The notes under the pieces are model-generated. The model was not told where the DNA came from, searched no databases, and was given only the letters and a program-made list of their open reading frames with translations. A stretch of DNA of 64,000 bases from Reticulitermes speratus (Eukaryota > Arthropoda > Insecta > Blattodea > Rhinotermitidae), in contig JAJKFL010000042.1 of assembly GCA_021186555.1 (NCBI GenBank), positions 29,677,215-29,741,214 on the forward strand. Direction: 5' to 3'. Both the position numbers and the translations under genes were made by a program. Positions 26,201-38,200 of the stretch are shown one piece after another; within the stretch, counting starts at the first letter, position 1, and each line of letters starts with the position of its first letter.

Positions 26201-29200
26201 GTGACATGTCACTGAGTGATTGGCACCAAATGTTTTGATCCACTGAAGTGATATCTTGAAGGGTCGAAATGGTCAACCTTGAAGATGAGATCATTACACT
26301 GTCTCAAAACATATGGCACCAATAACTCAGTGACGTGTTGCTACATACCAGAAGAACGGAGACCTCAATGAAAAATCTGTATGGATGGCCAGCCTCTGAG
26401 CTGAGAATCAAACCTGAGATCTTAAGTGCAAAGCAGAAATATTAGTCAAAATTTTCAGTGTTTATTTTATCAGTGCAGATGTAAAAGCATTAATATGCAC
26501 CACAGCAGGCACAAAGATGGTCACTGAATGTGATGTGAACTGCAAACTGCAACACTGCACTCATTAGAATTGATGTGATATTTACCTTGTTAGCTCTGTA
26601 TCTATGACACTGGTACGAGGGCTCTTAACAGGAACTGGGATCTTGCTCTTTGTAGCTGTTGTGGTGCTCATTATGGTCACTGTTGACACTGGATGTTGCT
26701 GTTGCTGCTTTTTGTTTTGTTCCTCAGCTTCCATGACCGGAGACAAGCAAGAAGAATGGCGGTGAGGCAGTTCCTACAACATTACACCCTGAGAATCTCA
26801 AAAATAAAGTTATAACTTATACAATCTACATTGCTTAAAATAATTCCCCTGTTTAAATACAGACACAGGAATAAATTCCACCTGAAAAATCAATTTTGTG
26901 ACCTATTTCTGTACATCATTCCTACAGGTATAAATAAATTCTCATTACCTGAAAACTGACAGTTATATTTTTCAGGTTTTGCACCTTTACATGTCATTTG
27001 TAGCATAAAAGCCATTGTTCCATACAAAATTTGTATGTCTGTTTAAGCCTCATCTCCATGCAGATTCTCACATATAACTCCATTTGTTCATTCATTAGTA
27101 TTGCCAAAATAGAGTTAAACAGAGATTTTGTATGACTGCCATAATGTTACATGTGTAAAAATAACACACAAAATTGTAAAACTGCAAATTTTCTAAAGAT
27201 CTGTTGTATTGTAAATTTGAAGTCCACACATTAGAGGGAATTAGCATAACTTTCACCACTTCTGATGCTATGTTAGCATTAGTGATGGCAGGACGTCTGA
27301 TTATTCAAAGGTGAGGCAGTCAACAGTTGCAAGATGTTCAAACCAAGCTTCAACAAACACCATCAACTGGTTCAACACTTTTCAATGGGTGCACACATTC
27401 ACATGATGTATTGATATGACAATGCTGTAAGTACATTTTCCCTTAATGACAGAAATTGCCTAAAAAAATATTTCTGTTGTCCACAGTGGTAAAAGTAATG
27501 AATCTAACTTTCTTTGTACCTAGCATCACGCCTTCAAAGTGCAGGTGACATGAGAGTGATACTTCTATGAATGTTACCTACTTTCATTCCTAAAGGAGAA
27601 AAAGTATGCTTTTGAGATTATCATGTTAGTTTGTGCATGACTGTGTTACTTCATTTGAAGTTTTTAACCAAATAACTGATTTTAAACAAACTTGATATTA
27701 ACACTTTCACTGCCGGGTATTTAAATCCCCGTGGGTGTTAAATTGCCAGGGATTTATTGAATGTTAAACAACTAGTGCGTCATCTTATAAATTATAAAAT
27801 ATAATTATATATAAAATTATATATAAAATGCATATATTTTTTCCAGTTGTCAGCAACGGATTAATAAAGATGTAAAATATGTTTCCTGAAAGAACTTATT
27901 GTGTGTGTGGCCTATTTAAGGCAAAAGAGCAGAGTAAATTTTAGATCGACTAAAGTCGACGCTGGCAAATTAAAACGTAGATACTTAGATCAACCATGGT
28001 CGACTTTGGCAGTGAAAGTGTTAAAAGCACTATGCCATGTTGGACACCTTAGTGTCATTACCTTTACTTGTCTATCTATAATCAGTAGTAATAACGTGGC
28101 AGACATGCAAACTTGTAAGGTGTTAGTGCCACTAGCACACTTAATTTCTGGTCCTAAAATGATGTACACAGTAACAGACCATGGAAAAATATGCAACTTC
28201 TGTTACAGCAAAATTTTTGTAGAATGTAAAATAACACAATGCTGGTCACGCAGACATGAACCACAGTAACCAAACATGCTTCAGGCTTCATGCTGGTGTA
28301 TAATTTAAAAGATCTGAGAAATACTACAATAAAAGCCATACCTTGTCATGCTGAGATCCATCTAACATGTTGTTATTCACCTGCTGAGCATTTTCTGCAT
28401 TCTCCTCATTCGCATCAAAGTACACAGATGGATCATCCTGCCCCACTCCACCTGGACTAATTGGACTGTTTCCTTCATTGTTAGTTCCTGCAGATAGTAA
28501 TTAACAACCTCCATTAGTGCCCCAATAATTTAATTGTAACTGTAGTCAACTACTGATAAAACTCGAGTCTTCTGGGATGTGACACTGTGTCACCTGTTTG
28601 AGTGGCCATGGTATATTTTTAAAGCACTGTCCCAGAACTGCATTGCAGGCACTGAGAAAAATAAGAGAAAACATGGGTGAGTATGGTCAGTGCACTGGGT
28701 ATCTGCCAAATGCGAGTAAAACTTATAATGACTGTGGTGGCTAAATAATGAGTGATGGACATGAGGACTTTTATGAATTAATATATTATAAGTATCAAGA
28801 ATTCAGTCAAAACACAACCTTTGTAAATATATTTACATAATCATACTGCAGATTACATGCTTTGACTGCAGAGCACTATCAGACCCCACCCTGGTCATTT
28901 GATACCTCATATACAGAAGCCAATTTACTTGTATATGCATATCTCAATGAATAAAACAGATTAAAATTTGATACTGTGTCTCATATGAAACTGCTGTGTG
29001 TAGGACTATTTATTAGCTTTATTATAGTAATAAGACAAACACACACACACACTTATATGCAGACTACGCAGCTGAACGTGGTTATAAGTACCACTTATTT
29101 ATATAATTTTGAGTATCAACTATAATTATGGCACATAATTAAGATCACGCTTTCTGAGAATTCTTTAGTTGATAACTGTGTGTAATTACACTGTTGGGAG

Positions 29201-32200
29201 CCAGAACAGTGTAGTCACTATAGTGACTAGGTTATGTGCTGGATGATCTGGGGTTCAAATCCTGGCAGGGGAAAGACATTTTTCTCTTCTCCTGAACATC
29301 CAGACTGGCAAATTTGTTTTATGTTACTCATACTGTGCACATTCTTACTATTAATACATCAGCCAACACATGCACTTAATAAAATACAATTCATGACAAG
29401 TATTAAGCTCCATGACAAGTATTAAGCCATCCTCAGGGAGTTTTAGATTAGTGCGTTGGGGTTGTATTCCTTTGTTCTAAAAAACTCCCTGAGGATGGCA
29501 CCCCCATGCCGAAATATGTAGGAGTTTAATACTTGTCATGAATTGTAGTTTACTAAGTGCATGTATTGGGTGATGTATTAACTGTAAGTCCAGACTGGCT
29601 TTGGGGTCCATTCAGCCTCCTCTTCAATGGGTATTGGGAGCTCTTTCTCCAAGGGTAAAACAGCCAGGGCATGAGGCTGACCACTCACTCCCTCTAGTAC
29701 CAAGTTTAAGAATGGGTACAGCTATACTTCCACTCTCCCATATGCCTTCATGATATGTATAGAGACAACTTTACCTTTTTTTTATGTACATTGTTGTTAC
29801 ACTAATGGTCTCGAAACTTGGCAGTCTGTAGGTCACTAAATACAGCAGCTGTGGCATAATGGTCACGTTGATCTGTTGCTTATACAAGGCTCAATTTCTT
29901 ATACAACCAGCAGATCAACAAGACCAAACAAGCACACATGCACATGTGCACACAGAATTGCAATATTACACTCCTGCCTTATTTCAAGATAAGTACTATA
30001 ACAATAACATAAATATATACTATTTCCAATTAAAGAATTTTAAAAAATTCCGATCATAATTAAGTACACCATAATTTTGAATGATATTTGAAAATATACC
30101 AATATGAGTTACATTATAACCACATTCAGCTACACAATCTATCGTAAGCTTGTCTCGGTGTACACCATGAAGGAATATGGGGGCATGAAGGCATAGCTCC
30201 TTGTGCCATTACATGGATGCAAATGGTCAATTTCATGTCTCACTCACTCTACCCCCATCACATCCATTGAACTGCATGCTTGGTGGGCAGACCCTAGAGT
30301 TGGTCTGGAAAATTTGAAGAGGAGAAAAATGTCTTCCACCTGTTAGGAATTGAACCACTTATACAGCAAAATATTCTTGTGGTTTTAAAAATATTCTTGT
30401 GGTTTTCATATCATCTTCAATTCTGACTGGAAATGATTTACTGTCAAGTCACAAAGCACTCATGTGGGATATGTGGTGGATGAAGTGTCAATGGAGGAGG
30501 TATTCCTACAAGTATTTTGATTTCCTCTGTCAGTATCATTCCACCAATGCTCCATTACTCATGTTTCATTTATCTATCAATGCTACATAATCTTAGCAAC
30601 TGGCAACGTTGTTAAAACACTAACAACGACCTATAATGTAAATTAAAAATGTAAATTAAAATGTTTGCTTGGAGAAAGCTAACAACCTGTAAGGAACACA
30701 TAATTGTGGTTATGGCATCTCTGATGAGAAATGATGTGTAAATATGCATTTTAAATATATGTGTATAAGCTGATGTGTACACATAGGTAGATACAGCAAT
30801 TTATAAATAACATCAGCTGACTTGAGCATTCACTAAACTTGTAGCAATGCCTCCCCCCTCTCGCACAAAAGAAAAGAGTTGAGATGACAAACACTAATGT
30901 GCCTTACAGTGCAAGTATTTTTGTGATGATGGTAAATTCATGATTCAACCCCACCCATAATAGAAACAAAGTTAGGTATGACTAATTGAGAAATATTTAT
31001 AAAACAGAAGAAAAATATAAATTTAAGCAAATTATAAACTAAAATTTATTCCATTATTTGCCATTCCCAGTTAACAGCCCAATACACCTTGTCCTGTTTT
31101 TGGCCCAGTCTACAATTCTGACAGACACTGCTAGATCCAAAGATCATTAAAATTTTTTTCTTCAATAACCATAATTACAAACACTTGTCTGACCTTCCAA
31201 CATGAAACATGACATTTTTTAATCAGTACTTTACAAACATAATCTGAACTGCACCAGTTCTATTAACACTTAATGTCAAACTCTTAAAACAACTTCTTTC
31301 TTCACTCACACTCACAGCATAAAGGTTCTTGTTTCCTTTTCTGTTCATTACATTACATACAACAGAACTAAAATGTGTGTACCACAATTAAATTTTTTTG
31401 GTTAAATAAACAATATCCTGTAATATTTTATTTTGGAGACAAAGTTTCCTCCATACATATTTCTGAAGCAAATTCATCAGTTTACTTACAACTGAACTGG
31501 AACCTGGAAGCAAGATTCCACAGTGCAAGATTTGAGATTCGGACAGTGGTGATGGTAACAATTCAAGTCTTCCGGATATGATGGTGTATAACTTGGTAAG
31601 TAATAAATGATACTTTGAAGCCTACTGCCTCTTCTTGGATGACCCTGAAAGATGGATGCAGCAAGCTCCTCCAAAGCAATGATAACTACTTAACAATCCA
31701 CATGGTGTCATACCCCAGAAGACTTGGATACTCAAGATTCCAAAATTTTAGATTATAGACTTATGAATACTTCTGGATTAAAAATAGTATAATGGCTTCC
31801 AAGCATTAGTAGCAAAGGCTTGTGTACTGAAGCAAAGACTTATTCCTAAGCCAAATTTGTCATATCTAGAAACATGACAAATGAATAATTACCACCATTC
31901 CCATTTGTAATGGCTGCAACTTTAAATGACTCCAGTCTTGTTAGCCCATTCAACTCTTCATGTTTCGAACTCCTGTCTGACACAACTTCTGTCACTCTTT
32001 CCTTTCTGCTCTCTACCAAGACTGGCATCCGAGATGGTACACTTTCACCATTAACTGCAAACAAATACAAAAATTTACTAAAGCAAAGGGTTAAGAATAC
32101 ATGATGCTTAATGTAGGAAAACAGTAGAAATTAACAATGCTAAGTGAATCAAGATTATTATAAATGAATGACACTAAATCAAAGGGTTAAGAATACACAA

Positions 32201-35200
32201 AATATAATGAACCAAGCAGTTAAGAATACTACATGAGGTTTAATAAATAAAAGGGTTCACAAGGGGAGTGCACACTTGAGTCCTCACCTATTCTCCTTGC
32301 ACTTTGTAAAGACACAGAACTCCTACCACAATGCAAAATGAATAAGAAAAGCAGTATGACACCACATTCAGAAACTGCAGAGAGAATAGCCAGGGAAATT
32401 TTGTATCAACTTTATCACTGCTGACTCTTTGCTCACAATTAAAACCCTTTGCAGTCTAGGGGTTAAGAAGCATGACTTCCACTCTAAAGGCTATGGGTTT
32501 GTGTCTGTTTGGTTACTTCCCTTTCTTACTTTTTTAAAAGATATATGTTTAATTTTTTAGTTTCTATTACTATTTTATTTATTTTCATTTACATTATTTC
32601 AATGCAAATTTGCCATACAAAGAAATATTTTACAAATACTGTGAGAATAGTGGTCTAATTTATTTACTATTACTGACTATAAAGTGTATATTTATGGAAA
32701 TATAATGCCATTGTTGGATGGTCTTGTTCTTTTCTGCCTGTGTGGAGAGTAGAATAATGGTTACAGAAGAATATGTTTATTACCTCAATGAAGCAAGAAA
32801 TAATTGTAGACGTAACAAGGACATTAACCAATGGGCCACATAAGCTGCATTCCAATTCATCCTCATTACTACAGACCCTATGAAAAAATACCTGATGAGC
32901 CATTAGAATAAACTAGTGTGAAAGAAAAAACAGGTTTGCAAAGAGTAATACACAGTTACAGCCAGTAAAAGTAAATAAATTAGCCCAATATTCTCATAGT
33001 ATTTGTAAAAGATACAGGCCTACTTTTATGGCAAATTAGCACTGAAATAATATAAAGGAAAATAAATGAAATAGTAATAAAAACCAAAAAACAAAAATGT
33101 GCAAGTTAAAAAAGTAAACAAGGAAAGCAATCAGCCAGGCATGAACCCATAGCCTTCAGACTGGTAGGCACACTCCATAACCCATGGACAACCAAGGGTT
33201 GTAACTGTGAGTGAAGAATCAGCAGCAATCAGGTAGATACAAAATTTCCCTGTTGACTGTCTCCGCAATTTCTGAATATAGGATTGTACTGCTTGATCAT
33301 TGTGCCCTATGGCAGAAGTTCTTTATCCTCATAAAGTTTATAAAGTATTTGTTAGGACTCAGTCATGCACTCCTCTTATAAGAACGGATGATGCTTAACA
33401 ATTCAAAAGGTTAGGAATGCCTGAACCTTACTTCCATGCCCCTGTAGTCATGCACAATATGACTTCTACTTCTACTTCACTTGAAAAATACAGTAAAACC
33501 CCTATTTAATGAATTGCTGGGGATTAGAATATATTTCACTAAATCGAGGTTTTCATTAAATGGAGGTTTTTAATTAAAATAAGTTAAATTTATCTTTTTG
33601 CTTGTTTATTAGTTCCATTATGGTCTCTATAATAAAAATCCATTTTTCAACTTTGTATGCACAATACTTATATTAATATTTTTAAAATAAACATTTAGAA
33701 ACAAATTCCAGTGACAAGCAAGCCTTATTGCTACTGAAAATGAAATTTTCTGTAATGAATCATGATGATTACAAAAAATAATTTCAAAATTTTAAAAATA
33801 TTTTCAAAATTGACACAAATCTTTAAACAATTTTTCATCCCTCCTTTAAAAAGCTTCATCATACAACTTTAAATAGAAAATATTAAAATATATTTGGAAT
33901 TTTCACATCAAAAAATATCAAAATTATTCAAAAACCAAGCACACATAGCTATAAGAAAATTATTTATTAAAATAGTCCAGCAAACTTGCTTGCTTCTTCT
34001 GGGGGTACTCTGAACATTCAGAACTTCTCGCTCCAAAGAATTTACTTTTGATATAGTAGTGCTGTCAACATCAAAAGAAGTTAAACATCTTCATACCACA
34101 TCAAGTGCCTGAACCGCTTCACCAAGTGTGGGAACTGATTCTTCCTGTACTGCCTCTTCTTCTTCTTCCTCTACCTCTTTGGCATCACAGATTTCTTCCA
34201 CATCTTGTGGAGGACCAGATGTACTCTCAAGATCATCACACCAGACAAACTCTTCAAAATTTGTTTCCATGTCAGGTGCAATTTTAAACCAATTTTCATG
34301 GTCATTCACATCCATATCTACATCAATTGCCATAGCAATGTTGCAATTTAATGCAGCCTTATGAAAACAGTTTGATATTGTGTGAGGTGTAACTGAATTC
34401 CATGCAGCTGTTGCCATATGCATACCCTGAAGGATGCTCAGTTCAAATATTTATTCATCTCCATGTAGGATACTGCTTTCTGCACCAAAGCCTTCCTGTA
34501 CTTCACTTTCATGGAGTGAATAATGCCCAAGTCAAGTGACTGCAGATGACTAGTACAATTGGCCAGAAAAAACACCACTTTAATATTGTGAAGAAATCAG
34601 TATCTGGAGGGTGAGCCGGACATTTATCAATAAATAGAAGAATTTTTCTATTTCCACCACCCATCTTTGCATCAAATGATTTAAAAAATGTTTTAAATAT
34701 ATCCGTTGTCATCCAGGCATTTTTATTACTGGCATATTTGCATGGCAATGCCCGTACATTTTTAAAACACCTTGGCTTGGAAAATTTACCAATTATTAGA
34801 AGTGCCAACTTTTCACTGCCATCTGAATTTGCACATAAAAGTGCAGTTAACCTATCTTTACTTTTCTTTCCACCATGGCACTTGTCTCCTCTAGTAGCAA
34901 GAGTTTTTGATGGAAGAAGGTTGAAAAATATGCCAGTTTCATCTGCATTAAAAATATAATTTGGCTTATAGCCTTCTGAATACCTTACCAATGTTACACT
35001 CTTTCAGTAGTCAAGTTCCATCATCAACACTAGCACTTTCGCCACAAAGACTTTTATATTCAAGTCCATGACGTTTCTTAAATCTGTCCAGCCATCCACT
35101 GGAGCCCTTAAAGTTTTCTATTCTAAGCCTAATTGCTACCCTAATTGCTTTTTCCTTCAACAGTACACCATTGATTGGGAGGTTGGCAGAGCGCATTCCC

Positions 35201-38200
35201 TCAAACCACTCTATCAATATCTTCTCCATTTTAAAACTTTCGCGGCGACATGATTCAATATAGTCTTCTCGGGCGCACAGCCGCGTCAATTCGTTTGAAT
35301 ACAACGTTTCGGGGACTAGCTCCGTCCCCATCCTCAGGCAAAACTGTTTTGCCTGAGGATGGGGACGGAGCTAGTCCCCGAAACGTTGTATTCAAACGAA
35401 TTGACGCGGCTGTGCGCCCGAGAAGACTATATTGAATCTTCTCCATTTCATCATATGGTGATGATTTGATATTTATTCTTTTGATGGCTTCACCCCCACA
35501 TTTCACTTCTTTGTCTAGTATTAATTGTTTATTCTTCATTACACAAAACAATGAAGGCAGTGCAAGATTAAATTTCCGTGCAATTTCTACTGTGGGTGTG
35601 CTTGGGTTGTTTCCCATTTCTTGAATTATTTTCACTTTTTCCGCAATTGTCAGATTCTTCCTTTTACTAGTAGCCATTATTAAGGAATAAAAAAATTTAA
35701 TAAAAATAGTAGAAACAATTTTTCACAAATGCCCCAGGTTTACGCAGTGATCGCATAACGGGCATGCAGCAGCAGAGTAACTTCTAGATAAGGTAGACAG
35801 AGAGGGGGCAGGCATGTCATCAGGATTGGAGTAATGGACTGGCTAAGTGATTACGTTACAGTTTCCCTTACCATTGTGCTTCCGCATATTTCACACTACT
35901 TTGTCTCACTTAGACATAGGCAACAGTACCGGGCACTCCTGGATGATCACCCATCCAGGCGCTAGCCCGGCCCAACGATGTTAGGTGATCTAACGGGAAC
36001 CGGTGTTTTCATCGTGGCAGGCCATTGTCTCAATGTTTCGAGTGTATATCGTAATTTTTACGTACAATATGTATCCTTGTGAATTTTTTTGCTCATGAAC
36101 AAATTTACTAAATGCGGGAAACGTCAAATAACAATTAAAGTATGAGTACGTAATATTTTTCCACTAAATGCGGGTTTTTCTCTAAATCGGGATTCAAAAA
36201 ATGCGGGAACATTAAATAGGGGTTTTACTGTATGTTCAAAATGCTTCTTACCCTTAACACAATGTTCCTCCACTTCATTTAATTCTGGCCTCTTGGTGGG
36301 AACTTGACTTGTTGGTGGCAAGTTATTGTTCACAGTCTCAACTACTGCTGAACCTTCTGCCCGGTCCAAGACTCGGATCTCTAACCGACCTGCTACTGGT
36401 TCCATTGCATTTCCTTCATATTCTTCTTCCTCTTCCTCCTCCTCTTCTTCTTCTTTTTCCTGCCGTGTCTGAATTTGGTTTGGCTTGTTTTCAACAGGAA
36501 CAGTCTCCCCTCCACTAATCACAGAATTTATGCCAGTTTTCATTGTTGAGGAACATGAGTTTAGGGCAATTGCCTGAAAAACCATGAACACCATTACACA
36601 AGAGCTTGTGTAACAGACTCCCTATATCTTGAGATCTGCGCTCTTCTGGCATATTGCGCAGCGTTGAGTACTGACGTTTCAGGACAACCTATGGATCCCA
36701 TCTTCAAGGGTCAAGAAGTCCAAGAAAAAAGGCGGTTAACACTTGGTACGCAGTTTATAAAGGGAAAGGTGTGGGCAGTGACTGGTTCTCAGTAAGTGTG
36801 ATGCTAGCCAATAGGGTTAATGCAGCGTGAGGGAGGGAGAGGGAAGAGAGAAATCTAGTAGCTCAGTGCTGCTCTGAGGTGAAACGGCCTGGAAAGGTGA
36901 AGCCACAACCAAGTGCAAAAAGGGGAGACTAAAGGAAAAACACATATATAATATAATATATATATATATATATATGAAATAAAAGGATAAAGAGGAAGGA
37001 AAAAGTATAAATAAAAAATAAATAAATGAATAAATAAATAAAAACAAATAGGAGAAACATAAAAAACAAAAAGTAGGAATAGAAACGAAAAGGAAAGCAG
37101 ATGGAGGAAAAGAAAAGGAGGAAGGAGAGCTAACTGATCACACGGAGTGGAGGAGAGTAAGTACAGCCAGTGAGAGCTCTGAGGAAAAGTGTTATTGGTG
37201 AATGGAACTGTCATTACAAAGTGGAAGAGGAGGAAGGAATATGGTCCTGAAAGGGTCCGTGGGCTAGTCACCACTACTGGGGGGCCTTCTACTTTCTCTA
37301 AGGAGGCGAATGAGAGGTTTCCATGACCCACTTAGAGTTAGGCCATCCTTTCTGTTCATATTGTTTGGGTGGAACTCCAGCTCAGTCGCCTCCCTGATAA
37401 GTTGGCCCATGTAGCTGGATTTGGTAGAGAAGATTTGGGTGTTTTGGAATTTTATGAGGTGATCATGGTTGAACCTATGTTCCACCACCACCAATTTTCC
37501 CGTTTATCATTTTGTTTCATATATACATTTTTCCTTTAGTCTCCCCTTCCTACACTTGGTAATGGCTTCATCTTCCCAGGCCGTTTCACCTCAGAGCAGC
37601 AGTGAGCTACTAGACTTCTCTCCTCCCTTCCCCTCCTTCACGCTGCATCAACCCTATTGGCTAGCACCACACTTACTGAGAACCAGTCACCGCCCACACC
37701 TTTCCCTTTATAAACTGTGTACCAAGTGTTAACCGGCTTCCTTCTTGAACTTCTTGACCCTTGAAGATGGGATCCATAGGTTGTCCTGAAATGTCAGTAC
37801 ATAACTACCACTCAACGCTGTGTAATATCCCAGAACAGCGCAGATTTCATCTACATCATGGCGGAATCCTGATATCCCTATATCTTCATCACCATCACCA
37901 CTGAGATTAGCAGTGTCCCTCATGCTGAGCCACTTCAGTATGGTGCATGTCATACAACTATTTAATTAAGATCTATATATTAATTGCATTTTTCCATCTG
38001 TCCATTGGTTTTCCATAAGATAAGACTAAAATGGTATAAAATTTAAATGTGTGTTCTTGTTCAAATACTTTCTTACTTGAATATTTTAGATGGAATAGTT
38101 CCAAAGATATAAACATTATTTCAATTGCAGTACCATGACTAGTTCAAACCCCTGATTCGAGTCTGGCTACAAGATCCCAGAATTTACATCAATTAGTACT

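Larger units (their letters stand above)
29195..29800 (+). mobile_element. tRNA-derived SINE split by a later insertion
   Basis: The head with B box GGTTCAAATCC at 29252-29262 runs to 29309. The body resumes at 29589 (CCAGACTGGCTTTGGGG...) and ends at the T run at 29775-29784. The copy at 40.9 kb shows the same body uninterrupted. Confidence 0.65.
34091..35677 (-). pseudogene. Tigger transposase, interrupted
   Basis: 35677 to about 35440 encodes the psq helix-turn-helix ([20 protein letters not shown]...[10 protein letters not shown]). About 35230-35011 is the CENP-B-type second HTH ([41 protein letters not shown]). 34991-34509 is the DDE domain ([41 protein letters not shown], where Tigger normally has a DNCPAH motif), then sequence scrambled by a frameshift. 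34423-34091 is the acidic C-terminal part. A palindromic insertion at 35230 splits the two HTH units, and stops or frameshifts occur near 35010 and 34520. The replacement of the D in the second catalytic motif (DKC for DNC keeps D but loses N) is minor compared with these breaks. Confidence 0.85.
33491..36230 (-). mobile_element. Tigger element, near full length, decayed
   Basis: Ends CAGTAAAACCCCTATTTAAT and its mirror at 36211-36230, flanked by TA (33489-33490, 36231-36232). At 2,740 bp it has the usual size plus later inserts. The transposase runs on the minus strand in broken pieces. Its right end lies 21 bp from the last base of host exon 10. Confidence 0.9.
36631..37874 (-). mobile_element. 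Penelope-like element, 5'-truncated, 12-bp target duplication
   Basis: TCCCTATATCTT at 36619-36630 is repeated at 37875-37886. The 1,244-bp insert has inverted arms (36631-36950 and 37520-37874) around a centre with the last part of the coding region on the minus strand. Both arms contain a CTTGAAGATGGGATCC...GTCCTGAAA segment that resembles a decayed hammerhead core. Inverted terminal copies plus 5' truncation are characteristic of Penelope-like elements. This copy identifies the class for the other insertions in the window. Confidence 0.85.

Noticed and set aside
27901-28269. 122-codon plus-strand ORF
   Set aside because: Crosses the end of the piggyBac-like MITE; no domain and no splice support.
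35919-36029. Functional 5S rRNA gene
   Set aside because: Scattered substitutions, truncated ends, single copy inside a transposon.
36660-36740. Intact hammerhead in the 36.6-kb Penelope-like copy
   Set aside because: The box reads CTTGAAGA and the hairpin pairs poorly, so I treat it as decayed rather than as a ribozyme call.
36855-37331. 158-codon minus-strand ORF rich in F, L and Y
   Set aside because: Spans the AT-rich arm of the Penelope-like copy; hydrophobicity comes from the TTT/ATA-rich tract.
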